This document shows positions 13,347-25,790 of a stretch of 64,000 bases of DNA, one piece after another. Position 1 is the stretch's first letter. Each line of letters opens with the position of its first letter. The DNA is from Stercorarius parasiticus. Taxonomy: Eukaryota; Chordata; Aves; Charadriiformes; Stercorariidae. The notes beneath the pieces are model-generated. The model did no database searches and was not told the DNA's origin. It saw nothing but the letters and a program-made list of their open reading frames with translations. Both the position numbers and the translations under genes were made by a program. The stretch is from assembly GCA_013396915.1 (NCBI GenBank), contig VWZL01001973.1, positions 434,001 to 498,000 on the forward strand, in the 5' to 3' direction.

Positions 13347-14057
13347 TGTGATGGTGTGCTCCCCTCCTCCCCCCAGCCTGACCTTTATCTCCTGTAATCC
13401 TGCCCGAGCAATAACCACCCGTGGGGGTCATAATAGGGGAGACAGATACAACACAATAGCCAAGGGTTAACTTAATCAATGCATCCACCTAACCACAATA
13501 CTGGTACATTGGTCGATGTGCAAATAGGACTATAGTTCAATCATCTTACCCCCATAAATAGTGAGCAGCCCAAGAGTCCTTTGAGCTCTCCTGCACAGCA
13601 GCAGGCTGCACACCAGGACTTCTCAAGGTTACTCCCTGAGGTTGAGATATTCTTTGCCACAACAGATCCTCAGTAAGTAACTAATAGCATGCTAAACTTT
13701 TAAGCTTCACTAAGATTATATCTTAGAGTGATTGTGCATTTATAATCATTTAGATGCAAACCATTGGCCAAGACTGGGACCAGGATTGGATCTAGCTGCA
13801 GCTAGACTCCTCTCTGAGAAGGAGTTTAGAAAGCAAGGCAGTCCTCTCTGAAACTCAGCTCAATGGGAGGGTCTCCCTGACAGTTTTTTCTGAACCTGTC
13901 CTTTATGCAGTAAATAAGCAAGCGTGCCTTGCCATCGAATCTTGTTAAACCACTGTCGCATTTACTATCAAACTTTGTTAAATCACTGTTTTATATCAAC
14001 AAACGTATTACTGCTTCTCTCTTACAAGTGAAGTGCATCATTCCATCTGCAATATCA
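13347..14057 (+). mobile_element. Solo LTR-like element of an endogenous retrovirus
   Basis: The segment has LTR organisation when read on the plus strand. It starts TGTGATGGTGTG and is clearly less AT-rich than its flanks. It has a TATA-like CCCATAAATAGTGAGC near 13551-13566, followed by a GC-richer R/U5-like segment with CTCCTGCACAGCAGCAGG. Further on are AACAGATCCTCAGTAAGT and AATAAG-type polyadenylation-like words. These features recall an avian ERVL-class LTR. No internal retroviral sequence follows, so it is probably a solo LTR. Both ends are approximate and I could not find a clean target-site duplication. A different, non-retroviral repeat family remains possible. Confidence 0.5.
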
Positions 14058-16806
14058 ATTTATATACTGGAAAAGTATCTTCTGGAACTTTAAAAATAAA
14101 GTGTATAGTGAAGGAAAGCGTATCAATTAAAGTCACTACAGTACCTATCATGTAGCAATATATTCGCATATGTAAATCTGAAAACCTGCATCATTGAAGG
14201 AACAGTGATTTATAAAAGTTTAATTAGCAAACCTTTAATCTACCAAACACTTGAATGATGTGAGGTTGCTAAATGACATTAAAAACTATCGTGTATCTGA
14301 GAATGCAAGCCACATCTTTACAACAAACATGATATATACACAGATCTCTCTCTCTCTCTATGAAGGCTAATGCATTCAGATTCTTACAGTCCATCTTGGT
14401 TTTACACTATCTTCTTAGGCTGGATATACTTCATTAGACAGGGAAGACAGCAGAGTGGCATTGTGGCTAAGGGACAGATTGCCCTACAGAGCCTTCATGT
14501 AAAGAAGCACAGGTAGAAGACAAGTGCCCTAACTGCTACACAGCATTTAATTATCTTCTACCCCATGATCTTCCTATTCTTCTCCCCAGTCAGATAATCC
14601 AGCATACATGATTTGATGAGTTTATAAACAATTGGTTTTTTATTTTAAATTTAGAACATAAGCTCTCCAAGGAAACATCAATTTTTATGTATTTGTACAT
14701 TATATAGCACCTTGAGCACAAATTCTTCATCTCTAAGCACACACACGAAAATAATGCCAGTAATGCCAAGATTTTGCTGTTGCTTCTGTACTCCCAGATT
14801 CGGTTTGGATGCAAACCAAGAAGTACAAATATAATATCAATATTTCTTTTTGATTCCAAAATCCTAACCAGTTTTAGTTCTGGAAAAATGTTTAGACTAG
14901 ACCTTCCTCAAATACATATAAATTTGCTAACAAACTTTTTATGACAACAGAACTAATTACATATTACAGAAGCCGCAGGATATACAGCATTTTCTGATTT
15001 GTCTTTTCAGTGAATTGAAACTTTTCTCATTCAGATTTCTGTAATTGTGTCACAGTCTCTGTTAAGTGAGGATCAGAAAGAAAAATTCACCTGAAGATGG
15101 ACCAGTACTTTTGGGAATAGAGATAATTAAGGAAAAATGCAAAAATGTATCATTTAATAAATAAAAAAAAAAAAACCAACACAAAACGAAGCAAACAAAC
15201 ACAAATAATTCAGGGAGAAAGGTAAAGCTCTTTCTTTTTTCTTTCTTTTTTCTTTTTTTTTTAATGAAATAAAATAGGCCTTGTCACAAATAGGAATATC
15301 CAATCATACAGGAGCAAAGCACTAATAGGATAATAATGGCTTAATATGGATCTCACAGATTTCAAAATCTATCCACAGCACATACCAAGGAGTTAACAAA
15401 GTCAATTTGATATGTATATAGTCCTTATGCATGGCACCCCTTTTAACAATGCCAAAAAATAATAAACATACTGTATTCATTACTTCATAATTATGTACTT
15501 TATTCCAATATCTAAACAGCATGAATTATGTGAAAACTTGCAACACATCAGAGGGGATTAAAATAACCTAGTAGTATATTGTTTGAAAGAGAAGGCTGTC
15601 TGCAAGAGCATAGCCCAGTTATTTATCTCTGGAATGGTAAATGATGTCTCAGAGCAAAAGTCACTCCATGCAAAAAGCAATAACAGCATTCCTCCCTTTT
15701 GTTCTGACAAATAGTTCTCTGCAGTGTCATAACTTTAAATGGATCACTAAAACTGATGCTTTACTGTCCTTTGAAATTCGTCTCTCTCAAGAAAAATATT
15801 TTGAGACAGTAAGACTAGTGTTCTGTTTATCTAGACAATCTTCTAATTTTTGTGAAGATAGATTACCAAATATACAAATGAGTGAAATATTTCATCTAGA
15901 GGAAAAGCCTCGGATTACCACCGAACAACAATGCACCCTCTTGAAAACGCTTTTACTGTATTTTATTCATTCAATTTAGAAGACTGAGCTTGATCAAGCA
16001 GCAAGCGGTAAAGCAAGGAACGTGGACAATTTTTGAGAGTAAAGCTTGACTAGAAGTCAGTGATGTCAGACATCAGAGAGACTAGCAGACTTACAGGATT
16101 AGGGGGGTGTAAATTTCTGAAGAGATAACGGAATCAAGTTATTTCATAGGCAGAGGAGGGCCGAAAGGAGGGAAGATCATTGTTCCCTACCTTCCTGCTA
16201 ATCCAGGAGAGGACTTAAAACTTCAAGCTTCTTGAGGATATTCTGTATTCGTAGAACACATCAGGTCTGGATTTTCAAGTCAGTGCCTTATAAATAAAAA
16301 ATTATAATATAAAGCCTTGTCTTTCATGAGGAAGTCATCCATTTCTGTTTCTTGACATAAAACAATATTCTTTTTTTTCCTACTGGGTTAGGTATCTTCC
16401 AGTTTGGCATTTTGAATCAGTTTATTAAAGGATAAAGAAGCACCAGTACTAGCACAAAAAAGGGAGAAGGCACTTGCAGCTGGAGTTGGAATTGCACTGG
16501 GGAGGAAAAGTAGGAAGCAGCTCTGACTGATTCAGCTGTGTTGAGCTAGTTAACTGAGCTAGTTAAAATGCTGCAAAATTTAAGAACAAGTTGCTGCTTT
16601 CTGTATTAGTGAGTTGTGTTGGAATTAATTTCATAGTTTATATTACTGATTTGAAGGGAAAGGCATTGAGCACTGGATCAACCTCCATTTAAATAGCATA
16701 AACTTCGAGGTTTCAAACACAGCCCTTAAAATGTCTATCACATCTGTATCACTTAAAAGTGTATATTTTCTTCATAAGAAGAGGCACCAAATCGGAAGTA
16801 GTATAC
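14058..16806. other. Noncoding sequence with simple repeats
   Basis: No gene is recognised. There is a (CT)n run at about 14345-14359, an A-rich run near 15163-15190 and a T/C-rich run near 15228-15262. An open stretch of 112 codons on the plus strand at 15641-15979 has no recognisable domain and normal AT-rich composition; I treat it as chance. A short tandem duplication of GAGCTAGTTAA lies near 16543-16566. Confidence 0.5.
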
Positions 16807-19145
16807 AGAATCACAGAATCATTGTGGTTGGAAGGGACAGCTGAGGATCATCTAGTCCAATGCCCCTGGTCAAATCAGGGTCATGAAGAGCAGCTTGCCC
16901 AGGGCTCTATCTTAGATGGAAGCTCCACAACTTTTCCAAGCAACCTGGTCTGGGATTTGATCACCCACACCATGAAAAGGTGTTTTGTTATGTTCAGATG
17001 GAATTTCCTGTGGTTCAGTTTGTATCTGTTATCTCTTGCCTTGTCACTAGGCACCACAGAAAAGATCCTGACTCTGTCTTCTTTACTGCTACCATTGGGT
17101 ATTTATACACATCGATAAGATAACCTCTGAGCCTTCTCTTCTCTAGGCTAAATGGCCCCACTTCTCTTAGCTTCTCCTCATATGAGAGATGCTCTAGTCC
17201 CTTCAGCATCTCCATGGCCCTTCACAGAACTCACTCCAGTATGTCCATGACTCTCTTATGCTGGGGAGTCCAGAGCCAGACCCAGCACTCTGGATGCAGC
17301 CACATCAGGGCTGAGTAGAGAGGAAGGATCATGTCCCTTGACCTGCTGGCAGTGCCCTGCCTAGTGCAGCCCGAGACTAACAAACAGTGTTCTTTGCTAC
17401 AAGCACACTTTGCTGACTCATGGTCAATTTGGTGCCCACCAGCACCAGCAGGACCTTCTTTGCAAAGCTGCTTCACTGCCTGTCAGCATCCAGCAGTAAA
17501 TCATTCCTCCCCGAATGCTGGACTTAGCACTTCCCTCGGTTGAGCTGCATTAGGTTACTGTTGTCCCTTTCCTCCAGCCTGTCCAGGTCCCTCTAAATGG
17601 CAGTACAGCCCTCTGTTGTAACAGTTACTGCTCCCAGTTTTGTATCATAAGCAAAGTTGCTGAGAGTTCACTCTGTCTGATCATCCAGATCATTAATGAT
17701 GATGTAAAACAGTGTAAGACCCAGTATCAGCTTCTGGGGTACACTACTTGGAACTGTCCTCCAGGTGGATCAGCTGCTACTGATCACAACCCTCTGGGGC
17801 TAGATGTACAGGTAGTTTTCAGTCCACTTCCTTGTCCACCTCCCAGTTCATGCTTAATCAGCTTGTCTATGAGAATGCTATGGGAGATAGTATCAAGATG
17901 AGCAACATCCACTGCCCTCCTCTCACTCACCAAGACTGTCATCTCATTGTAGAAGACTATGACATTGCTTGAACATAATTTGCCTTTTGTAGATCCTCGC
18001 CAACTACTCCCAAGCAAGTTCTTTTCCTTCGTGTATTTGGAAATGGTTTCTAGGACTCATTGCTCCATCACCTTCCAAAGATCAAATTGAAACGGACCTG
18101 CAAGCAGTTTCCCAGACCCTCTTATTACTCCTTCTTGAAGGTGGCAGTGTTATTTGCTTTCATCCACTTCTGAAGAACCTCACGCAATTGCCTGTTACCT
18201 TTCAAAGACAATCAAGAGTGGCCTCACAATGACATCAGTCAGCTCCCTCAGCACTAATTGTCATCTCATTATGTCCTGAGCACTTGTGGGTATCTGGTTT
18301 GTTTATATTTTTTCTAACCTGACACTTACTCCAAGGGGAAGCCTTCCTTGCTCCAAACTCCCCAGCAGCCAGGGATTGCTGAAGGCTTGCCTAATTAATT
18401 AAGATTGAGGCAAAGGCAGCATTGGGTACTTCAGCTTTTTCTGCATCCTTTGTTACTGTGCCCCCTTCCCCATTCAGCAGCAGGCCCACGTTTTCCCTTC
18501 TTTTTGCTGTTCATGTACTGCTGCCCTTTATGTTTCTTGACAGATTTAACTCCACGTGGGCCTTGGCTTTCCTGATCCCATTCCTGCATGTTTGGACAGT
18601 ATCTGTGCATTCCTCCTGAGTCACCTGCCTGTGCTTCTACCTCTTGTACACTTCCTCTTTATGTTTAATTGGGAGATCTTTGTTCATCCATGCAGGACTC
18701 CTGTTTCCTTTGACTTCCTGCTCATCTGGAGGCTCAAATTCTTGAGCTTGGAGGATGTAATCCTTGAATATTAACAAGCTGTCTTGGACATCTCTTGTCT
18801 CCAGGACAGTCTCCATGAAGTTTGTTCAAGCAGATCACTGAAGAGACTAGATGCTGCTCTTCTGAAGTCCATGGCTGTGATCCTGACTTTAGCCCTGCTC
18901 CTTCTGTTCAGGATCCTGAACTCCTGTCATGGTTACTGCAGCCAATGCTGCCCTGGCCTTCAGAAGCCAATCAATCCTTCCTTGTTTGTAAGTGTAAGAT
19001 CCAATAAAGTCTGTCTCCTTTGTGGCTCCTTGGTCTCCTGTGTTAGGAAGTTGCCATCAATGCACTCCTATAATGTCCTGAATTGCTTATGCCCTGGTAT
19101 GTTGTCCCTCTGTCCGCAAATAGCACTGATAGACACCTTTGGCTG
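16807..19145 (-). mobile_element. CR1 LINE, 5'-truncated, 2.3 kb, with dead ORF2
   Basis: The left edge (CAGAATCACAGAATCATTG...GGTTGGAAGGGACAG) is the reversed CR1 3' end, so the element reads right to left. It runs through the 3' UTR and far into ORF2, the endonuclease/reverse transcriptase protein that copies CR1 RNA at its target. ORF2 is broken by many stops and frameshifts, and no frame stays open for long. The reverse transcriptase motif C, F-A-D-D in active CR1, is recognisable at 17644-17655 but reads F-A-Y-D on the minus strand, so a catalytic aspartate is lost. The copy ends near 19145 in the reverse transcriptase region. 5' truncation is usual for CR1. It cannot be active. Confidence 0.93.
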
Positions 19146-22100
19146 AAACAAGAATTTGAACATTGACTGGGGATATTGTTTTAGACCTCAGTCAGTACCT
19201 TTCAGTGGATGAAAAGAACAATAGATGCTTTGACTAGATGGTTCTGGTAAGATCCTCATGTTGAAGACATGCAAGAATGGTGGAACAAGACTGCAATGTT
19301 ACAAAGTATATCAGACATTCCTATAACTTCTTTTACAGCCTGATATCATCAATATATAAGGCATATACAATAATTCTTTATTTTTTAAAATTCAGTTTTC
19401 TGCCAGAAGTGTTGAAAACAGTAATAAATATTTTACTGCATGACTCACGCTGCTTGGAACAAATTTTAATGAATAACATCTTAATGCTGCAATCCAAGCA
19501 TTAAGTTGTCAAAGTTATGATTAATAGAGTTGCATTCTAATAAAAAGAAAAAAGCCTCTATAAGAGAAGATAATTTTGTTCATCATTACTATGACAGTGG
19601 TACAGCAAGCTTACTGCATCATCAAATGTTTTGTAATAATAGAAATATATAGAAAATATATTTTATGGAAATAGAGCCAAATAATATACTTTTGAAAAGC
19701 CATAGTTTAGCAGTGATGACCTTCTTAATATTGCTACTGCAATAAAAAGGGGGAGGAACAAATATCTGCATTAGGGTCATAGAAGCACTACTTGTTAACC
19801 AAAATACCAAATTTCAGGGTCTAACTGAATTGCACATTAGTTATTTCAAGAAAATCAGAATTTTTAACACATTTAAAACTTTTAGGTTTTGTTTCAGCAT
19901 GAAAACCAAAAACATTTAGCTTCAGGTTGACCTGATTGTTTCCACAATTGTTTCGTTCAGCCAACAAACCAAAAAATCAATTAGTTGCACAGCTTTGTTT
20001 TGATGGTTCTTTTCTTACTTGACTGGTCTCAGGGAGAGTAAAGAGCATAAAGGTCCCAAGAGTAAACTACTATCGAAAGTAGTCCTCAAACTAAATACTT
20101 TAACACATAGGAACCCATACTTCAGATTGATACTTTCTGGAGGTAGTTATTTATGTGTATGTGACAGAATACCATGGATCGTCCCTAATTTATTTTTCTT
20201 TTCATCACTACTAGACACTTCAAAAAGGTCAAACACAAATCAAACTGTATTCCGCCTCCAGGTTAGAGAAATAACATGGATTATATTTCCAGAACTTTAA
20301 TCAAGTATCCACACAATTTATTTGTTGTATTGAAGAAGAATGGAGGCATAGAGGTGAGATTTGAAGTATTTTATCGTTTAGATCTAAAAGATTTTGCTCA
20401 GTTTGGAAACGTGACTTCAAATTTGTGCAAGATATACTTGAGGATTAGTTAGCTGTCAGATGAGTAGAAGTGCATCTCTGATGCATCCTGGTTTACTCTT
20501 TACTTTGTGCTTTGGTATCAATCATCTTGCTGTGAGCTAGCTTGGAACAGAGTACACACACACAGACACACACACAAAGCCATACTCTTTAAATTCTAAT
20601 TTACTTAACCCATAAATAATTTAACCCTAATTTACTTAATAGTAAAAGATAACACTTTTAATTTTACTAATGAGTCTGCAGTAATAAAATGTGTGAATGG
20701 CAAATTAAAAAAAAATTTTTTCTCTACCAAAGGTGAGGGAGTATCTGCTACAAATAAATAATAACATTACTTTTATGCTTGTCATCAGTAAAGTTAAGGA
20801 GCAAAAAAAAATTGTTAAATTTGTGCTAAAACAGTTAATTTGAAATATGCATTTCCACTTCGTCAGGGAAAACTGAGGTCTGAACTAGACTTATTAAGCT
20901 AGAGTTTAGCAACCATGAGGGAGATACTGTTACATTGTTACAATTACTAAGCACATGAAATACTCATAGAATAAATTCTATATTTTAAAGAACCATAAAG
21001 AAGATCACAAAGTCTTCTTGCTAAGTTTAACAACAAACTTTGTAGACATTTTTCTCCATAACAAGAAAGGAGTAACTGCTTTGGCCTTAGCAGAAGGTAA
21101 CAAATAATAATTTCAGATAATTTTTACTCCCTTCTAGAGCACACTGCTAAATCAAACTGGTGTATTTTTCTCCATATTAGAGAACAGAGAGATAAGAATC
21201 ACTGTAAAAAGATGCTGAACAGGAAATGCACACAAACAGCTACTCCACTAGTGAAGTAGGTCAAAGGCAGAACCATTAGTGTCTCTAGCTAAACTCTTCT
21301 TATGATAAGCGTATCACTTTCTGATATCCGTTTTTATGCAATTGACCTCTCCATAAGAGCTCTCTGAAGTCATACAGTAAGATTTTTCGTAGGTATTTAG
21401 CTCTAATTTGACCCATCAAAGGCATTTGACCATATTACAGTAACACATACATCAATCACCATATTCATAGCTGAGGGACACCAGTAAATAAGGATCGTTT
21501 CTGCTTTGCTCTAAAAAAGAAAAACAAAAACAACTCCAAACCTAAATTTAGATTACTAATGAATCTCTGATTTCCTGACAAAGACATAAGCATTTGAAAT
21601 CTCTCATATATATACACACACACACACACACACGCATGCATGTAAAGTCACACATATATATATATTTTTTCAGCAGTACAACATGACTATGAAGTTCTCC
21701 AAAGGTGAACTGCTTATGTCCTGCCCCATGTACATGTTAATTTCTATTAAAAAAGGATTATTATTTTTTGCATTTCTTACAAATATCTACATCCAATTTC
21801 AGTAGGTCAGAGGACTATAATTTTTGCTTCTCCTCCAGCCTAATGCAGAAATCTTGACAAAATAACATTGAGGTATGGTAGGATGACTAAAAGTTTAATA
21901 CTATGGTCATTGCTTTGTTTCTATAGACCCTGGAGAACTTTGAGACGATACCATCATCAAAATCAGAGAGCTCTTGCTGATTTATTCTTTAAAATTATAA
22001 ATAATTTAAACAAAGTGAATTGAAGTGAATAAAAGCAACACAGTCTTTAAATATTTTTTCTCTTGAAGAAGGCACATGGTGGCTGCCATCCTCATATCAT

Positions 22101-24228
22101 AACTTCTTTTCATAATACACAGCTTCTAAGTACTTTTGATTATTTAACAAAATGTGTCAAAAAAGGGGACTGTTGTCATTTTGTATTTTCAATTATTCCA
22201 AAAGATTTGTATCATAGACTTCGGGACACAAAGAGTTTGTTGTCAAAAACAAATTCAGATTTTTAAAGTACTGCTAAACCCATGATTTTAGCTTCAACAC
22301 AGAACATTTATCAAATCATCATGCCACACTTGATTTTTCCCAGAGGAAATCTTTAACAGAATTAAAATTAAAAACAAGCCAATAAAGAAAAACAATTTTA
22401 CCAAATGCATAATTAAGATACATTTTTTAGTTAAAAACTGTTTTTCTCACAGCTGATATCTTTGCCTTGCAATCTACATTTTGCAAACACAGATTTGTTA
22501 AACTTGCCAAGTAATGGATGAGTTACTCAACACCTTTTTTGCACATATGGCAAATGAGATGAAAAATGAAGAAGCAAAAGCATTTGATTTTAAAATATAA
22601 GTATTTACAATTATGTGTTTGAATGGAATGAGCTTTAATACAGAGACTCCTACCTTTAGTACAATGTCTTATCCTTTACCTGAGCTGAAGTCATTTTTTT
22701 TACAAATGATCTTTTAAACCACCCAAAGAAGTTTAGAAAAAGTGAAATTGAACATTGTTATCACCTACATTTAAGGTCTTTCTTTATTTATTCTTTAAAT
22801 TTGGTAAATATTATTGTTAGAAATTAAAAAATGAATTAATTTATATCCATTTATTTATATTATTTAGTTTGTTTAAAAATGCTATGATGTATTTACTAAA
22901 AAGTTAATGTTTAAGATAAAACTGTCAGCAGATAATCACATTGTTGCTCTAACAGAAGTACTGTCTATGTCACATGGCAATACAGTCAACAAAGAAAATT
23001 GCCAGTCATCTCAAATTAATACCTGCATTTATTTTGCCTCTTTGCAAATAAAACACATACTAAGTCAACCGAAGAATTCATAATGATTGAGGAGTTTCCA
23101 AGCCAACATGGCAGATGAAAGCTAAGAAAAGTTATAAAGTTTTTTTCTGTCCCCTCATTTGGAGTTACTAGCCAGACTAAATCACCATCACCTTCTGTTC
23201 AAAAATAACTTTAGAACAAAGCAGCTCATACTTTTCAACGAAAAGCAGAAAATTAGAACAAGTTTTCCAAGCTTGTTGGCTTTTGTGCTGAAGTTCCAGG
23301 TGTGCCAGCAGGAGCTGTAAGTACTGGTTTGCAAGCGTGTCATCAAGAGTGGCAAAGACAGTTGGGCAGTTCCCTGCTTTGTGCCCAGTTAGCCATATGC
23401 ATGTTGGAGGCAGCACTTGTTCCTCCCCTCCTCTCATTCTTGCCTCAGTCTCCCATCCCCTCAAAGGTGCATTTTCAGTTTCATTACTCCCTTGCCATTG
23501 TTCACCTGCTTTCCTCACCGTCACAGATTAGGACCCAGTCTCACACCCCAGTCATTTTGACCCACCGCAGTACCCATTAGACCCCTACCTTGGCCTTGAT
23601 CTTGTCTACAGGACAGGAACAGCATGTCTAAGTGTTAGCGGAGATTCCACAGCCACATCTGTAAGCCAATTAATCTGAAATCTGAAGCTACTTTTGTGTA
23701 CAGTGGTTAGTTACTACCAAACACATAATTAGTAACTGGCTATGTTAAGCTGGCAAATTACGGTCAGTGACTGTAGTATTATTATTCACACCTTAAAGGC
23801 AACTGATCACATGAAGACAGCTAACCCTTCACTCGGGTGACAGCCTGAATACAGGCAAAGGGAAGGTGCTACCATACTGAAATGATCTGCATTTCAGTAC
23901 TGTCACTAGTATAATATTTTAGAAACCATGGTATATAGGATATGAGATTTGATAAAAGATTCATAGCATTGTATGAGTGCATGGTGTAGAAAAAAGAATA
24001 TTGAAATAATTGTTTCTGGTAAATATTTTCTTTGTGGTAAATATTAAAAGGATTTTCAGCAAAACCAATGTGATCGTTGCAAGGCAGCTTTCTTTTTTGA
24101 AAAGATTTCTTTTACCACAGAGCTATGAAGGACTAGGACCTCTCCAAGATTTATTTCAGCAGTCTACCAGAGTCTCCAAGTCCCTAGGCAAGGACTGCCA
24201 TCTGTCTTTCATTTTCTTCAAAAATTAC
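19146..24228. other. Noncoding sequence with microsatellites
   Basis: No gene is recognised. There are CA repeats at 20554-20577 (one interruption) and a compound TA/CA/TA tract at 21606-21667. A patch near 23230-23620 is richer in G and C and has overlapping open frames on both strands (115 codons on the minus strand, 92 on the plus), but shows no domain, no codon-like pattern and no known repeat. It may be an old unrecognised repeat. Confidence 0.5.
21606..21667. repeat. Compound (TA)n(CA)n microsatellite
   Basis: A TA run at about 21606-21614 passes into a CA run to 21633. After a short unique spacer there is a second TA run at 21653-21665. It is a typical length-variable locus with no sign of function. 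Confidence 0.9.
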
Positions 24229-24734
24229 TGTGGTGGATTAACCTTGGCTGGCTGCCTGGTGCCCACCAAGTTGCTCTCACATGCCTGCTCAGCAGGATAG
24301 GAGGAGAAAATAAGATGGAAAAAAACCAAAGCAAACCCAAAGGTCTACTTCCCATCAGCAGGTAATGTCCAGCCAGCTCCGGGGAAGCAGGACCTCAATA
24401 TGCATAGTGACTACTTTAGAAGACAAACAACTTAATAATGAATGTTTCCCTTCCTCCTCCTTTCTTTTATTTTTTATCGCTAGGCATGATATCTCTTTGG
24501 TCAGTTTGGGTCAGCTGTCTCAGGTACGTCCTCTCTCAATGTCTTGCCCACCCCCAGCCTATGAGGCTTTACGGGGAGATGGAGGGGCTTGAGAGAGAGC
24601 CTTGATGCTGTGCAAGCACTGCTCAGTAACAGGCAAAACATTGGTGCATTATCAACATCATTCTAGTCACAAGTGCAAAGTACAGAACTGTATGGGCTGC
24701 TATGAAGAACTCCATTCCAGCCAGACCTAGTACG
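24229..24734 (-). mobile_element. ERVL-type LTR (3' LTR of a minus-strand provirus)
   Basis: The segment begins TGTGGTGGATTAACCTTGGC and ends near CCAGACCTAGTACG. In minus-strand sense this is a degraded form of the avian LTR that opens with TG, then CCTGGTTTC-like sequence, and closes CCACCACA. Internal words such as GGTCAGTTTGGGTCAGCTG, CACCCCCAGCCTA and GCAAGCACTGCTCAG occur in the expected order for this LTR family as I recall it. Directly to its right (upstream in element sense) is a purine-rich stretch on the minus strand, as expected for a polypurine tract. The terminal TG is mutated to CG. Adjacent pol remnants in the same orientation make it the 3' LTR. Confidence 0.75.
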
Positions 24735-25790
24735 ATCTCCACCCTTACCATTTACACCACACTCAGGTCCCACATAATTTGATACATCTACATGTCTTCT
24801 GACATCCCATTGTGTTGATGTCTCATTCCTGAAATCCCCTCTTACCAACACTTATATTATATATTAAAACCATCTTTACATCCAATATACAGATTTAACC
24901 ATTATCCCCTGTCCCTTAACAGATAGATAGATACTGTTTCCTCATTTCTTCTGCCACTCCACAAAGTGTCCATAAGCACAGGCAATGACTTGGGCCCCAT
25001 CTGTCAAGGTGGTGACTCAGGACAGGGTAAGCAACCTGTTGGGTGGTTGGCCACCAATATCAGGCTGGTTTGATCACTGCTGCACTCACCCAGTTCCTTG
25101 CAGAGCTCACTCTTTTTCTGTTCAGGTAGTTCCTTCTGTATTATTTCATATAACGTACAGTTTACATCACGGATTATTTTCCCCAAAGGCTAAATCTCAT
25201 TGAGGTACACACCAGATCTCCCCACCCTTCCACATTATCCACCAAGTGCACCTGGATTCTTGAGAGAAGATAATCCCACAAATGAGTTTGCCTTTTCTCA
25301 CGGGAGGAGCAATTTACGCCGCCTTCCCTGGCCACTTCCCTGTGTACACTATGGGGATCTTACCTCCTCCCACAGTATGTAGGGCCTTTGTTTGGGCAGG
25401 ACCAGGATGTTTAGCAAATCTACTGTGTTAATCAACCGAGTGCTGCTAAATCTATAGCCCAGTACTTCCATGCTCCAGTGCACAATGCTCTCAATATAGG
25501 CTTTCACAGTCCGTTATATCAACCTTTCCAGAGGCCTGTGGGTGATAGAGGACATGATACACCCAGTTAGGGCCAATTTCTTGGCCCAGGAGTCTATCTT
25601 GCTGATCACTCCTCAGCTCTCCAATTGATGAACCAGCTCATGGATGGGAACCAGGAACTCTCACTTGGTGTGGTATTGCTGCTGATGCACTGTCAAGGTA
25701 AAAATCAGCACCTGCTGTTCTTCAACCCGCAGCAACCCCACAACACTGAATTCCACTTGCTCCAAGAGTATTTGATGGAGACAAATACAT
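24735..25790 (-). pseudogene. Decayed ERVL pol remnant (reverse transcriptase and integrase pieces)
   Basis: Read on the minus strand, this is the internal region of the same provirus as the LTR to its left. About 25600-25790 corresponds to an early piece of the reverse transcriptase region. From about 25595 down to 24880 it corresponds to the end of the integrase core and the integrase C-terminal part. These parts lie roughly 2 kb apart in an intact element, so an internal deletion joins them near 25596-25600. Stops and frameshifts occur throughout; the longest intact piece is about 60 codons at 25004-25186. There is no 5' LTR, gag or env. The remnant is a broken fossil with no coding potential. 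Assignment is from recalled family features. Confidence 0.72.

Noticed and set aside
14440..14560. TGGCATTGTGGCTAAGGGACAG, resembling a tRNA-derived SINE head
   Set aside because: It lacks a matching B box and a tail. The resemblance is limited to about ten bases.
15641..15979. 112-codon open frame on the plus strand
   Set aside because: No family resemblance and no splice or promoter support. Its content looks random.
21606..21667. Alternating purine-pyrimidine tract as a Z-DNA or regulatory element
   Set aside because: It is an ordinary microsatellite, and nothing near it suggests function.
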